Assembly (NCBI RefSeq): GCF_003073045.1
Contig: NC_037597.1
Coordinates: 9,831,217-9,895,216, forward strand
Origin: Pomacea canaliculata
Lineage: Eukaryota; Mollusca; Gastropoda; Architaenioglossa; Ampullariidae
DNA: 64,000 bases
Direction: 5' to 3'
This document shows, piece by piece, positions 24,101 to 36,541 of the stretch (position 1 is its first letter; every line of letters begins with the position of its first letter). The notes below the pieces were generated by a model. It had not been told where the DNA came from. It made no database searches and saw only the letters and a program-made list of their open reading frames with translations. Made by a program: the position numbers and the translations under genes.

Positions 24101-27100
24101 GTCGACACCTGCCTTCAAGGTCGTAGTATAAGTAACAACCTAAAAGTCAGAGGTGAGTTGTTATGTGATCAAAAGAAAATAACCAGAGAGACCTTTAAAT
24201 AAAAGAAATGGAATGTGCGTGCGTGTGATTGTTTTGATCGCTTTTGATCCCTTCCCTCGTCTTCCTTTTGCAATATCATGTTACTCTCAACTCTTGTTCT
24301 TGTTATTTGGTTCCTCTTTGTGTTTTATGCATTTAATTTTATTCTTCTTTAGTACTGTTGTCTATTCTTTTATAGTTCATATGTTATTTGTTTGTTTTCC
24401 TGTCCCTCGTATGCTGTCCATGTCTCGTTCTTGTTCTTAGAGCGCTAAGAGCATGCTCCTTAGGAGTCTGAGTATGCGCTTTACAAATTTTTCATTTTCC
24501 ACCCTTGATTTGTCATGACGGGGCTGTGTGTGCTAACATGCACAGACAACCTCTTTCCTTCTCTCTCTCTCTTTTGCGCGCGCACAAGATAACTACACAG
24601 GTTTACGCATGCGCTCGTATATATAGAGAGAAGTGAGAAAAGTGGGTTGCAAGTGAAACGAGCGATTTTCTGACACAATCTTTGACGTTGTAAACAGTTT
24701 TGGAGGATTTTTTCCTCACTACCTCTAGAGTTCAACGGGAGTCAGTACGCACCTCCTTCCCTTCTGAGGAACCCGGCTGAGAGAGTGTCCGTACAAGGCC
24801 AGACCGACTTCACCGACGCCTGTAGCTCCAGGCCCACCTGCCAGACATGTTCAGCGTCCTCCCAATACCTCTTCCTCTACCTGCCCAGCCTACAACGCAC
24901 CCTCACCTACACCTGGCGTGACGTCATGTCCCTCTGGGGCGTAGACGTGCACCGATACTGGCTGATGGCAGGTAACCACGTTTTCAAGTCAACAGACGCA
25001 CAATATTTAACTTTCAGAGGACGGTTACTGCCTTTGGTCAGAACTCCCTGTAGGACCAAAAGTATGTCCAGACTTTCGATTGATCGAATGAGTGAGTGAA
25101 AGAGAAGGCGTGTGACCCGCCAAGGGAGCTAGATTATAGTAAACAAAAACCGTAGAAAAATCAAGAGATAATGATAAAAAAAGAAGAGAGATATAGCTAT
25201 ATGTAAGTCCTTGTCGCTAAATTCTCAAATACACTTCAGTAACGTTCTGTGGGCTAGGTGTTACTCGGTAACGCACAAGATAGTTTTGGTCAGTTACAGC
25301 TGATGACATTCTCTTTATCATGCCAACGTCCTGCGGAGTTAAAAGACTTTGCTGCTCCCGTCGTTTTGTCCTGCAGACAACTTCGTGTGGGATGCTAGCT
25401 ACCAAGTCAGCTGTGGCCTGCAGACACTGACGTCAGCTCTCGGCTTCTTCGGGTGGATCAGCGTTCCTAAGGTCACGGTGACCCAGCTGTCGTCTGCAGG
25501 AGGAGACTTGCGGAACTGCTCACTTCCAGAGATTGAGTCATTTGTAAGCTAAACATTATCATCTCAAAGTGTTTTCAATTAATTCAATAAAAATAATTTG
25601 TACAGATTATTTGTTGCTGGTTGCAGTCTCCATGGATGATAAATTCGTATCAGCAACAGAAGTCGTTAAGACCCAAATTTGCAAAGTAAAAATATTAAGT
25701 TCATATATCCTTACTGATTAATCTTTTTTAGGAATTAGTGTTATCGTTTTCAAAATGTGTCCAAATCGTGTTCAGCTACATACACAAACATGATTAAAAT
25801 CTTTCCTTCCCAATATTTTTTTTGCCTCACAGGACTGTAAGTTAAAAACAAAAATTTCTCGATGTTCTGAAACTTTGTGTGCGAAGGAATCGACGTAGCT
25901 CGACTACATGTAATGCAAATCACCTCCTGAGGACAGATTGGCTGTGCTCTTGTGGTTTATCGACTAGCCTATTGATCAAGAAAAGCTACTAGAGTGTGTA
26001 CCTTACATTTTTAGCCAATCTGATAGTGTTTGTAGAGGAAACCAGCCCCATGACAAGCAGGCCAACTTCTATATTACCAACGTCACATGTTGGTTTAGCT
26101 CTTGTAATGGATTCCAATCCATGCGACTAATATTCCTCAAACACCACAAGGCTTTTTTTTTTCCTTCGATCAGATCTGAATTTTAACACACTACAATATT
26201 TATCCGGATTAAGAAGGTATGACATCAATTATATGAGCATATTTGCAGATCATGGTCAGAACTCTTTAGTAACCAAATGTGACAGGTGCAATATATTTGA
26301 AAATAAATACAAGTCGACATTCAGAAAATCAGGATGGATAAATGCAGATAAATATATTTTCTATCAAACATGTAGGTATCCTTAGAACCCATATAAAAAT
26401 AAACCTATATTGGAGGCAACAAGTCAGAACAGACAGGTAGGAGGCTGTGTAGCCATGCGGTTCACGCACCGACTCGAAGCAAAATGCAAAATTTAGGGTC
26501 TCATTGTTTATTTTGGTGAGTGGCAAGGTCTGACAACCTGGCTATAAAGCCTTGTCTTTTTATTCCATTTTATATATTTGTATGCCAACACAGTAAATGT
26601 GGCAAAATGTAACAAACATATTAGTACATAATTTACATTGTATTCTTCAGTACACAACGATGTTCCTTTTTTAAAGCTAGACTGTTGTATTACAAAAAGT
26701 ATGAATGTTTCGTTCAAAAGCTATCAAACTAAATAATTCGATCTTTACTGGGCCCCCACACACTGCAACCTGCAAAGCATGTTAGGACTCTAACATACAT
26801 GTACAACTGAATGAGATGTGAGGACAAAAGCAACAGCCTCTCATTCTGTATTCAGGTTGACGTGGAGCCAGTGTCGGGGAGGCTGTGGCAAAAGAAAACG
26901 CAGCTCCAGCTGAATGTCGGGATACGTCCACAAGACGTGGCGAGCCCTCGATGGCGACCCTTGAACATCTCCTACTTAAGTAAGGCTATACCCTTGGTGT
27001 GGACAGACAGGCGGGTTCTTCTCGACAGTTCAGAAGTTGGATACTACAATTACAAGGTAAGTCTAAGTCTACTGGTGTCAGATTGATTGTGATATTTTCT

Positions 27101-27575
27101 GGAAAGCTGCACAGTTACTACTGGGTTAGTCTTATCCCGGATGGGACATAATGCAGATTGTCGATGCTTACACGAAATCTTATCCGAGTATTTTATTTCT
27201 ATAGGTGGAGCGATATAAGTCCGAAATGTCACAAATTGAGGGATTGTGATAAATGTATTAATACACAGATAATATTTTACGCTTGAGAGCACGGCATTAT
27301 GTATGGGTGGGCATGTATGTGTCAGAAGAGAGTAGATTAAACAAAAACATTGATCAGCTTTTCTTTTGTTTAACATTACATACTGAATGTCACAGGTGGT
27401 GCGCCTAATGCGCGTGTCATGCGGCGGTCTCATCGGCCTCAGTGTCGTCTCCATCATCGTGTTGATCGTTGGCAGCATCATTTTCTTCTACCCGACTCAC
27501 ATCAACCGGGTGGGCCCGGCGCCGGAGGAGAGCTCCATTGCGAACCTGCATTCTCGACACCTGAATGCCAACTGA
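11930..27575 (+). CDS. CD36 / scavenger receptor class B-like two-pass membrane protein (divergent)
   Basis: Recognised exons: 11930-12253, 22747-22902, 23279-24152, 24729-24971, 25377-25543, 26856-27056, 27396-27575. All junctions are GT-AG, phases agree, and they give 714 codons before TGA. The ATG at 11930 sits in CAGACCATG. A 57-residue cytosolic tail precedes a membrane segment (ILAVGIALVAVVVLAVALIMGL). Exon 2 begins VRQRGPYVYTENE, the CD36 'KQRGPYTY' motif. Later CD36-like blocks are TVLNVDYL, DVHRYWL, VDVEPVSGRLW plus LQLNV (compare LDIEPITG..LQ..KRLQVN), IPLVWTD, and a C-terminal membrane helix (GLIGLSVVSIIVLIVGSIIFFY). About 13 N-glycosylation sequons lie in the ectodomain. CD36 proteins bind lipids, lipoproteins or microbial ligands, or act in lysosomal membranes. 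Oddities: exon 3 encodes 291 residues, rich in Cys and helices, much longer than the matching CD36 stretch. About 25-30 residues expected before VRQRGPY are absent, so a small phase-0 exon is probably missed in intron 1. The family is fairly sure; ligand and location are unknown. Confidence 0.75.
18999..19093. repeat. Compound (TCA)n-(GCA)n microsatellite
   Basis: About 15 TCA units are followed directly by about 15 GCA units, almost perfect. They create artificial poly-Ser/Ile, poly-Ala and poly-Asp frames on both strands. The near-perfect state suggests a young, polymorphic locus. Confidence 0.95.
21073..21108. repeat. (GAGCCT)n hexanucleotide repeat
   Basis: About six tandem units of GAGCCT, the last one altered to GAACCT. 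Confidence 0.9.
21411..21515. repeat. Compound triplet microsatellite (ACT, ATC, ACA)
   Basis: Successive blocks of (TAC)n, (ATC)n, a CGACGACGATGAC linker, (CAA)n and again (ATC)n. The frames on both strands are low-complexity and not genes. Confidence 0.92.
24399..24490 (+). repeat. Dispersed repeat, SINE-like 3' tail, copy 1
   Basis: The sequence from CTGTCCCTCGTATGCTGTCC through TCTCGTTCTTGTTCTTAG and AAGAGCATGCTCCTTA to GCGCTTTACAAATTTT recurs in reverse orientation at about 63498-63580. The ending GCGCTTTACAAAT resembles 3' tails of short interspersed elements. The copy lies inside the intron between exons 3 and 4 of the CD36-like gene. The family was not identified. Confidence 0.7.
25544..26855 (+). 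other. Intron 5 of the CD36-like gene
   Basis: AT-rich intron. At about 26428-26470 a tRNA-like head is visible (TAGCCATGCGGTTCACGCACCGACTCGAAGC resembles an A-box region), possibly a fragment of a tRNA-derived SINE. Nothing else is recognised. Confidence 0.4.
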
Positions 27576-30500
27576 AGGAAAGGCACAAGAGCCACGCAGG
27601 GTCTAGTCCACCAGTCCCGGAGATTTATTCTGCCGGGACATTCTGGGTGTCAGGATGACACGAACATCGCTGCTTGTGACGGAAGTACAGGATACCTTTT
27701 GTTCCAGACGCGGACCTGTGCACGTGGTCCCAAGGGCGTCAGAGTTGTGCTCCTCCGCCGCGCGGCCTCGTTCGTTGACTCGCAGACGCTGAAGCAAAAC
27801 ACACCGTCAGTCACTGATGCTGGTGCTAATTGAGTGAGAGAATCAAATGAGAGCGAGGTTAATGAGGTGATCGTCGTCCTCGGAGGAACTATCCAGAGTG
27901 CAAATATGGAGAAGCTGCATCACGGCTGCAAAGCTACCCAAAGATGACTTCTTCAGGATGAAGCTAAGACATCGCTAACATTATCCGTGGTGATGTGTTC
28001 CTTGACTGTCGCCTAAAGAGAAAACTGCCAATGAAATTTTACTTCTAAGGATAGATTTCTAGACACAGTGGAGAATTTCTGTCAACAAATATCCGAGCCG
28101 GTGAGGATCACCAAGTATTGACAGAGACACATTCACCAACCCAGTCATTTACATCACAGGCGTTAGTAACTCTGTTTGCTTCTGCTTTGTTGTGTTTATT
28201 TCTTAAAGCTTGAGGGGAGATCGACTTCCCCTTGTAAAACAAGTGAAGGTCTTCAGTTCAGCAATCAGAGGTAAATGCTGAGTTATATGCTAAATGTGCG
28301 GTGGGCCCGGTGAGGTATCAACCTGAACCCAGACTAGTCTAACAATTCCCTTAGCCTTCCTTAGCGTGCCTTAGTCCCAACGCCAGAAGCTGTCAGTATT
28401 ATGCACCCCTTGTTTTGATGGTTTGCATTTAGTGTTTTGGAGGGGGTCCTAAACCTTCTTACACCTTGAGTACATCTTCCCGCATTTCTTTTGTCCCACT
28501 TTGAAGAAATATAGTCTAGATTATGGAAAAATAGAACATTTCCTCACCACGTGTGAGGTTGAAACAATCTGCTATTCACTCTACCACATTCCCAATAAGG
28601 AATATGCCACAAACCTTGAAGGCAAGAAACATCCTCCAGATGCTTCTATAGTCAACAGACGATTTATCTGGAAGGTAAAGACATCTTGTTCATTCGTTTA
28701 TTACAAGGCAATCAAGATAGTGTTTATGGAAGTGGGTGAAGGAACAATGTAAAATATAAGCATTTAAGTTTATGTTAAGTTAAATATATGAAAATAATAT
28801 AAAGTTTCTGAGGCAATCCAGTCCATACCATGTTGACTGTCCGCCCCGCATTGTTCTTGTGTACATTTGTTTATTCTTTTACACGTTATTTCTAATTTAT
28901 AGCTGAAGACGCTCTAAACGCAAAGGGAGTGTTTCAAGGATCGGTTTATAATTCACACAAGCGGGACAAAGCAACCCAAATATTTTTACAAACATCCTAG
29001 TATGTAATTAATGCAAACAAAATTAGTACACTCATATCTACCAGTTGAAGCTGCTGCTGCTTACGTGTTGTTGTTGTTGCTGTTGTTGTTGCTGTTGAGG
29101 AGGAGGAAGATAACGACGAGGACGACGGTGGAGCTAACTATTTAGCTATGAGTTAACTAATATACATTATTTGTTGTGATGTGTACGCTGTCATAGATAC
29201 CTCTGTATCGCACTTCCGCCCATTTGTCCTAAGAATCTAGTTACATGCCTGAAGTCTTTCGAGTTACAGGACCTGCGACACCAGTGACGTCACTTACATT
29301 GAGCGGATGAGTGCGTGCGTGCCCGTGTGCGTGCAGTCGATGTGACGTGGCGTCACCAGAACTGTTCTAAAACGTTAGAAGCCAGTGACGCAAACGATGG
29401 TGCGCTTGCACCAGTCACACATTCTTTTCTCTTTCGGAATATTTCCTTTCCCCTCCTCTCTCTCTCCATCCCCTTTCTACAGCTGGGATTTCTACGACGT
29501 CGTTTAACGACTTTCATCAGACACTCGTTCCCTTGCTGGAGCTAAGCTCTCTCGGCAATACAAGAATCAATCAGTCGGTCAATTAATCAAATAGTCTGGC
29601 TGTTTGTCCTCTCTTCATTTGCTTTTGTCTATGGTTTTGATTCTCGTCTTTTCCGGTCCGCTGCATTTAAATGTCAGTTTGATTTCTTCTCTTCGATGTC
29701 GGACCTTTGCTACATTTTCTTCCCTTGTAGTCTGTTTTCTTTGCCTTTCTCCTCGACTGTCTCCTGGAGGATTGCGTGGACACGACCCTCTTAGCGTCCA
29801 GACTTATAAGCCATTGCAACGTAAATAATGGAGACAAGGTACATAACAGTCCGGCAAGTGGATAAAGAATTCATCGCTGGCGAGGTCTCCAGCATCTATT
29901 TTTGTTTGAAGTAAGAGGGCTTTAGAAATCTTCCTCCGACGATCGAACTGTCGGGTCACGCGTGCTTTCATGGAGTCCCACCGTCAGACTCAGCGCTTAA
30001 AGGGTTAATGGGGACCTTTACACTTCTTGTAGCACAGTCACTTCAAAGCAACAAATCCCTTCTATTTGTGCTTCTTTCTAAAGACAAGGAATCTTGCATC
30101 GAAAGTTTTTCAAATATATATTACATAATAAACATTCTCTTTGATCGGTATCTGTGCTACTCTCGTGCTCCACCCCAGTAATCCAGGTTTACTTTGTATG
30201 TGATGATATGTGTTAGAGTGGTTAGACAGTCTACTTGCTCCCATTCTTTTCTCCGACTACTTTTCCATGAAGTAACCGTAGTTGTTGGCTCGGCGAGAGT
30301 GTGTGTGAGAGAGACTTACCTGCGTTCACTTTCTTCATGAACTAATATCGTCCGTGCTTTCTTGTTTATCTGTTAAATTTTGTTTTTGTCGTCTACTATA
30401 TTGCACTAGCTAACCCCGAATTACTGACAATTACACACAAGAAAAATATGCAGATGATTTATTATCTGTTCTGACCGATTGAAATTGAAAAAAATAAAGA

Positions 30501-33500
30501 TAGATGATACGCTTGGAAAGGTTGTAAATCGTAGTTACAAGGAGCAGTGCCGGTGTTGCTAACCAGCATCGATCATCGCTCCTGAAAGCAAACTCGAGCT
30601 GAAGCTATTCACGCTCATTTGTCATGACCATGACTCCAATTATTTGTCTCGAGTGCAGAACAAATAGAAACCCACTCAGTTCATATTCTGTTGACCAACC
30701 TTGTTTTTGTGAAAAAGGAGCTAACAATTATAGATTAAATCTATACAGTATGATCAGGTAATTTATCTTGATATGGTTAACTTAAGATTAAAAAAAAAAA
30801 ACTTTCTTTTTTTTAACCGTAATATTGACATCGTGAGCCTGTCTACAATGTTGTTGCTTTGTTCCTCCATCTCTCCAGTTCTTGCACAAGGCGTCGTGTG
30901 GTCAAGTATCTGATGTCAACCGATTTTAAAGCTTGGTTTTTCCACGTGGGTTTGGTCCTACCCATGGCATTTTCATCATGGTACCATACAATAAGACGCA
31001 ATTGTTATCAGTCAGATGTCATCATTCATAAATAATTAACAGGTCAAACCTCATATGAAGCGAGCTGCTTTGAACCTATCCGTTTGTCAAATTGTTATTA
31101 TTTATTTTATTTTTGCTGTTGACCGGTGACTTAAACCAAAATGTAGCCGAACTCTTGTCATTTTTTTAGGTTTTTGTAAAGGTTCAGCTGTCGAGGCTGC
31201 TTCGCATGCTGTTAACTTTATTTTTATAAACTGCTCTCCGTCATAACCTTTGCAATCCATTCTTTTCGCGTGCAGAAATTGATATATTTATATACCTAAT
31301 ATGCCTAAGATTAAGCTCATATCTGTAAATAGAGAAAAAAAAAATCAACGATGGAAATAGAAAGTTTCCTAATCGAGTAAAACTCAGGTATCCCATGACG
31401 TCATGAAGTGTGAAAACGAGGCTGCCATTAGACCCCGGATTTATCGAAAGTTAACGTCGGGTAAACACAGCGAAAACATCGCCGTCACCATGGTGATGAT
31501 AAGGAAACGTCCCTCTGGCTGTAAATTGCTTTTCGATCGAAACACCAGGTGAGGTGGAGGGCGCAGTGCGCTAAGACGAGGCATTAGTTGTGGTCAAATG
31601 AAGGACAGTCATTTCCGAGCTATTTTTAGCCTTTGTTTCCAGAAGTGATTCAGTTAATGAGAAAGCTGTTAGTATGTAGATAACGCACTCGCAAATAATT
31701 ACCACTGGTTATCTTCTTAATTTTACAGAATCTCATCTTTCTGTGTAAAACGTTGTCATTGTTACGGTGCATGTGGTCAACGTATCTTTATTAAACAGAA
31801 AAATATACAGACCAATGGAACAGTGAGTCGCGAGATACCAACACACAGCCAATACATCAAATGAGAGGCGAATAAATTGCGAATATTTTTATAACTACTC
31901 TAAGGCGGGGAGAGTTTACCGACTCTATTAGAAGCCTGTAATAAATTATCAACAAATCAGACACTAAAATGTAACATCAAACAGTTCTGTCGTAGCAAAG
32001 TTATTATTTATGACAAATTAATAAACAAAAATTGACAAAATTTCTGGCATGGATCTGAGAAGACTGGCCAGTTTATAACCAGATGACTCGGTTATACAAA
32101 CAAAACTGCTGATGATCAGCTTCCTACAAAGGCTGATGCTTGTGTAGGGAAACGGTTCCGAACTGCAACTGGTCTGGGGACAGTTGGTTCGAATCTCGCG
32201 AGGTCGAGTTCGTGCATCTCGTGAACCGTTACAGCGACTGTTTGTAGCTCGGCGATCGTTTGACAGAAAGACCATCAATGGCGCCTCCTCTAGAAGTTTT
32301 CATCGCAGGATCGGTCACTGCTGTTCACAGTTCTCACATCTTAATTCTCGCCAGCACGTCTGCTGTGTCAAACTATCTCTCTCAACATAGTATATTGTCA
32401 AACTATTGACTATCTGAACATGAGATGTTGTCAAACTATGGATACATGCCAAGCAGTCAAAGAACTGCTAATAAAATATCAACAGCTTCACAGATCTCTT
32501 TACCCATCAAGCAAGCTCCTAGTAGTGTTTAGTGCACTTGTCTCTCCCACAACCATAAACCTTTTCAATGTCACCATGGATATCTGCACGCGCGCCCCTC
32601 GTACACCCAACAAATACAAACAATTGCAGAAATGAAATATAAAGACTCGTTAAAACTACCTTTATGGACAAATTTCATGCCTTATCATAACAAGCCATCC
32701 TACATGCTTACATCTATTAAATACAAATAAATGCAGAAAATTTCTTTAGCCAAGTACGGATTGAGTTTTATTGCTGCTCAGCATGTGAAAAAGCATTTAA
32801 TGCTCGCCAGCCATACTTTATTTATTACATCGCACGTGAACTTTGGCTTGAACTTGAGTAAATGTTGGTACCTGTCGTCAGACATGTAAAGTATTTACGA
32901 TATGTTAACATTTTTTAAGCTGTGCTTGTAAATATTTGTTACATTTTTGCAGACGATAACATGATAGTCTCGCCTGTTGTTATTTATTTGCTAAAAGTAA
33001 CTTCAAGTCACCACAGTCAGAGTCACCCTCGCTTTTGGCGGTGTTCACATGGTTGTATTTTGTACAAGATGGTATTTTGTACATGAAGACCTGCAGGTAT
33101 ATGCTAGCTGTCAGTCATATTTTTAGCTAACAGGTTAAGTATTTGTTAAACAGAATCCGTATTGCTAACTTCCAGTTTCAGTTTAATTTGAATATCTGTC
33201 AAAAGCAAACAGGTTGTTCAGCCCATATAATACAATATTCGTTCATGCAAATATGTGGAGCTGTGGACTTGTTCATACAAAAAGTCTATGGAGCTATTTG
33301 TTCACTTGTAAATGCTCAGATTACGAAATACTTTATAAAAGTTGTCATGTGGTTGTTGATTTGAAGTATTTGTCAAGCAGCCGTTCAGCCAAAATGTTCA
33401 GTCTTTCACACTGTAAAGCATATTAGAAGCTGTCTGTTAAACACACGTTTAGTCTTGTTTACAACAACTCGCAATGCAGTTATTAATTTATAAAACCTTA

Positions 33501-36212
33501 TTTATTTACGAGAGAATATAAGTATTTAAAATGTATTTAATCAGCTTCTATGTAATAATGAAAACCCTATGTCTACGTCTGATGTAAAATCACTGCTAAG
33601 GTATGATGATCAGCTTTTATGATGTCCTGAGTTTACATGTTTACTTTGTATTGCAATAAACCCAGTAGGTCTATTTAGGATTAGAAAGACTACTGAATGC
33701 TCCCACTCTCAATCCTTTTATTCTAACAAAGAGATTGAAACTTGTAACATGTAGTGCAGTCAGTGATTTTGCTGTCCAAGACTTGCCATCCTCTCCCCTG
33801 AGGTATGTAGGGTGCAGGTAGTCTTTACACTGTGTGTGTTATGTGTTGTTAGCAAAGCAGTGGATGCTGTCAAAGGCAGCACATTGTTATATCGCGCAGA
33901 CAACCGACAAGCTTTATTAATACATATAGTTTGCTAAATGCAAGTATTATTATGTGTAATTTGTCAGGTGCATAACTCCTATATCAAGAGACCAGCTTTA
34001 TGTTAATTATCAAGAACTTCAAAATTATTATCCTATATTTTCTGAAAATCAAAATGCAACGATTTATACTATGGACATACCGTTGACGACGATGTAAAAG
34101 ACCAGACAAACAACAAATTTTTGTTTTGTGTTTTGATAATAGTCAGACATGTTATCAACCTCTCACAAAACGAGCGATTCTTCACACAATCCTATCCTCA
34201 CATCTCACATGCTACTCGAAGAGCGTTTTCCGCAGACGATAATTCAGAAACATTTGTTAAATACATATTAGAGTGACAGGACAGGACAACTGGTCTACCG
34301 TAAGATAGACTACAGGAATAAATTTGTATTTCTTTATAAATGAAATGCTAGCTACAATAAAATGCAAGTGAAAACTATTTTCAGTATAATTATTTCATAC
34401 CGTTCTGTATTTGTCCGATTATTGTGCTTTTTGTTTTCTTTTTGTTTAAGGTTTGTACTTCATCAATGCATTTCTTGTAATGTCTTCCCTGTCCATCCCA
34501 CAAATTTCTTTCAAATCGTGAAGTGAAATGAAGAGACACATCAGTAGCTGACTTGTTTCATTTGGTCTTCATCCCAGTTGCCTCTCAAGTTCCCTGGTGC
34601 GACACTCATCAAACCAAAGAAACGCTTTAAAAGACTGGTCCTGACATGGCAAGAGTCCACACCTTCTCTTGCTGCTTATTTACGCATATTTTTTTAAAAT
34701 AAAACATTTAAATGAATTGTTATTATTTGTATGTGTTGGCACATTTAGAGAGAAAAGATTTGGGCCGCTTAGAGAACCTGATTTCTGTATGTCGTCATCC
34801 TCAGTCTTGTGGAGTCTTTGCTTTGGCAAGCAGCTTCTTTTGAAGTTAATTATCATATAGACATAATATTCTGTTTGATAAAGGTCAGGAACAGTTGCTG
34901 ACCTAATGAAACTGGGGAGCATCAGGGTCAGTGACAAAAATAATTGCTAGCATGAGAGACAAAAGAGGTTGGAAGGGAAGTTGGTAGGATGGGGAGAGGG
35001 GAGAAGAGGTACCTGCTACACATTTTTCTAAAAATTCTACAGGTCAAAGGTACGCAGACAAAAAGTGGGGTAGCCAGGTACACCATACCTCACTGCAATA
35101 TTCATGAACGTTCGTTCATGTGAGATGTACCGCCACTTTAGTATTTACTCTTCCTTTTGTTTCTGTTCATCGAGCTTACAGTCTGGACATACTGTTAAAT
35201 AACGATAATAATAAAAGAGAATTTTCATGCCGTTTGAAAAGTGTTCTTGTTTCATAAGTGTGGGTAAGCAATAAAGAATTATGTTGTGTGTCAGTTGTTT
35301 GTTTTCATGTGAGAAGGATAGCACAAGTGTGAGAGAGAGAGAAGGAAGGAAGGACAGAAAGACAAGCAGCCAGACTACAAGGAGAGAGTCAGTTCCGCCA
35401 GGATGAAGCAAAATTCTTTTTTGATTGTCTGCTGCGACTTGCTTAACAACCTCGGTGTTGCGGTGATTCCCTTCAGTGATTCATCCTCATTCTACACTGA
35501 CGAAACAACCAGACCACCACAATCACACAGCTCTTCGCCTCCTCACGTTTTGTTGTGTCCTTTCTTCTCCTTGTTTTGCTTCTCCCCCAAGTCCCCACGG
35601 TCTTTATCTGTAGAAAATCTTTTCACGTCCCCTTCATAATTGATATTTCCTCCTCAGTTAAATTTGCACAGGTTCGCTAGACCTTGGGCATGCTGTGTTC
35701 TGCTTTCTACCCTTCGGTTTAGAGCCCGAGGCAAAGATTGGCTGTGATTTTATCTTTGATCGAATCAATTTTTTTGCACAATGTTGATGGAACGGTGTCA
35801 ATATTTCTCCTCGTTTGCTGAGCTAGGCTCGGTCATAAATATTGCATGACTGTAAAACCAAGTGCTGGCAATGATTATTTCTCCTCTCCACAGTATGTCG
35901 TGGAGCAGTTAAGTTATCAATAGTCGAGAAAAACCAGAGTGTCGAAGTTTGACCTGAAACACTAATACTCGACTGTTGTGTTGCCGGGACAGTGAAAAGA
36001 ATTCGTAAACAACTCCCCATGTAAGGTAACAAAGATGACTGGTAGTAGTGGTAGTCACTGTCAGAACTGCAGAGGTTCCAGAGTTTAAAAACTAATCTCG
36101 ATTTAGTGAAGAGCCACGCACCAACAAGACTTCATAATACAGAATATATGCTAGTGATTTCAAATGTTCTTGTAATTATTACCATACGGGAAACGTGAGG
36201 TGGTTTGTGCTG
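27576..36212. other. 8.6 kb between convergent genes
   Basis: The first few hundred bases are presumably the 3' UTR of the CD36-like gene. No gene family is recognised in the rest. Noted: a GTT/GCT triplet-rich stretch at about 29068-29097; a B-box-like GGTTCGAATC at about 32187, possibly from a tRNA-derived SINE; a GAGAGAGAGAGAAGGAAGGAAGG purine run at about 35330-35355. Composition gives no hint of a hidden coding exon series. Confidence 0.4.
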
Positions 36213-36218
36213 TTTATT
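36213..36218 (-). terminator. Candidate polyadenylation signal of RNase T2 copy A
   Basis: TTTATT on the plus strand is AATAAA on the minus strand, about 320 bases downstream of the stop codon of copy A. Position and strand fit; cleavage cannot be shown. Confidence 0.4.
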
Positions 36219-36541
36219 TTATGGAGGGGAAAAAAGTGAAAGAAAAAAACATAAACAAAAAACAGTTTTTGCTTTATATTCAAGTGCAATAAAAGAGAAT
36301 GTGAATACAGGTGACAGCGTCTGACAAGTTTTCATGCCATTTTCGCGAAATAAAACAAAGAATGTGCAAGATCACCTTAGCAACATATCAAAGTTCATGT
36401 AGTATGCTGCAATCTCGTTAACACTAATCATACTTAAACTGATAAGATTTTTTTTTTTTTTTTTGGTTTCGATAAGCATCATAAACAATTCTCGACAGAA
36501 GAGTTGTGCTGACCGTGATACCTGTTGTTAAGGTCGGTCGG

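Noticed and set aside
32150-32260. tRNA gene suggested by GGTTCGAATC
   Set aside because: A B-box-like word is present, but no cloverleaf can be folded around it by eye, and the A-box is poor. At most a tRNA-derived SINE fragment.
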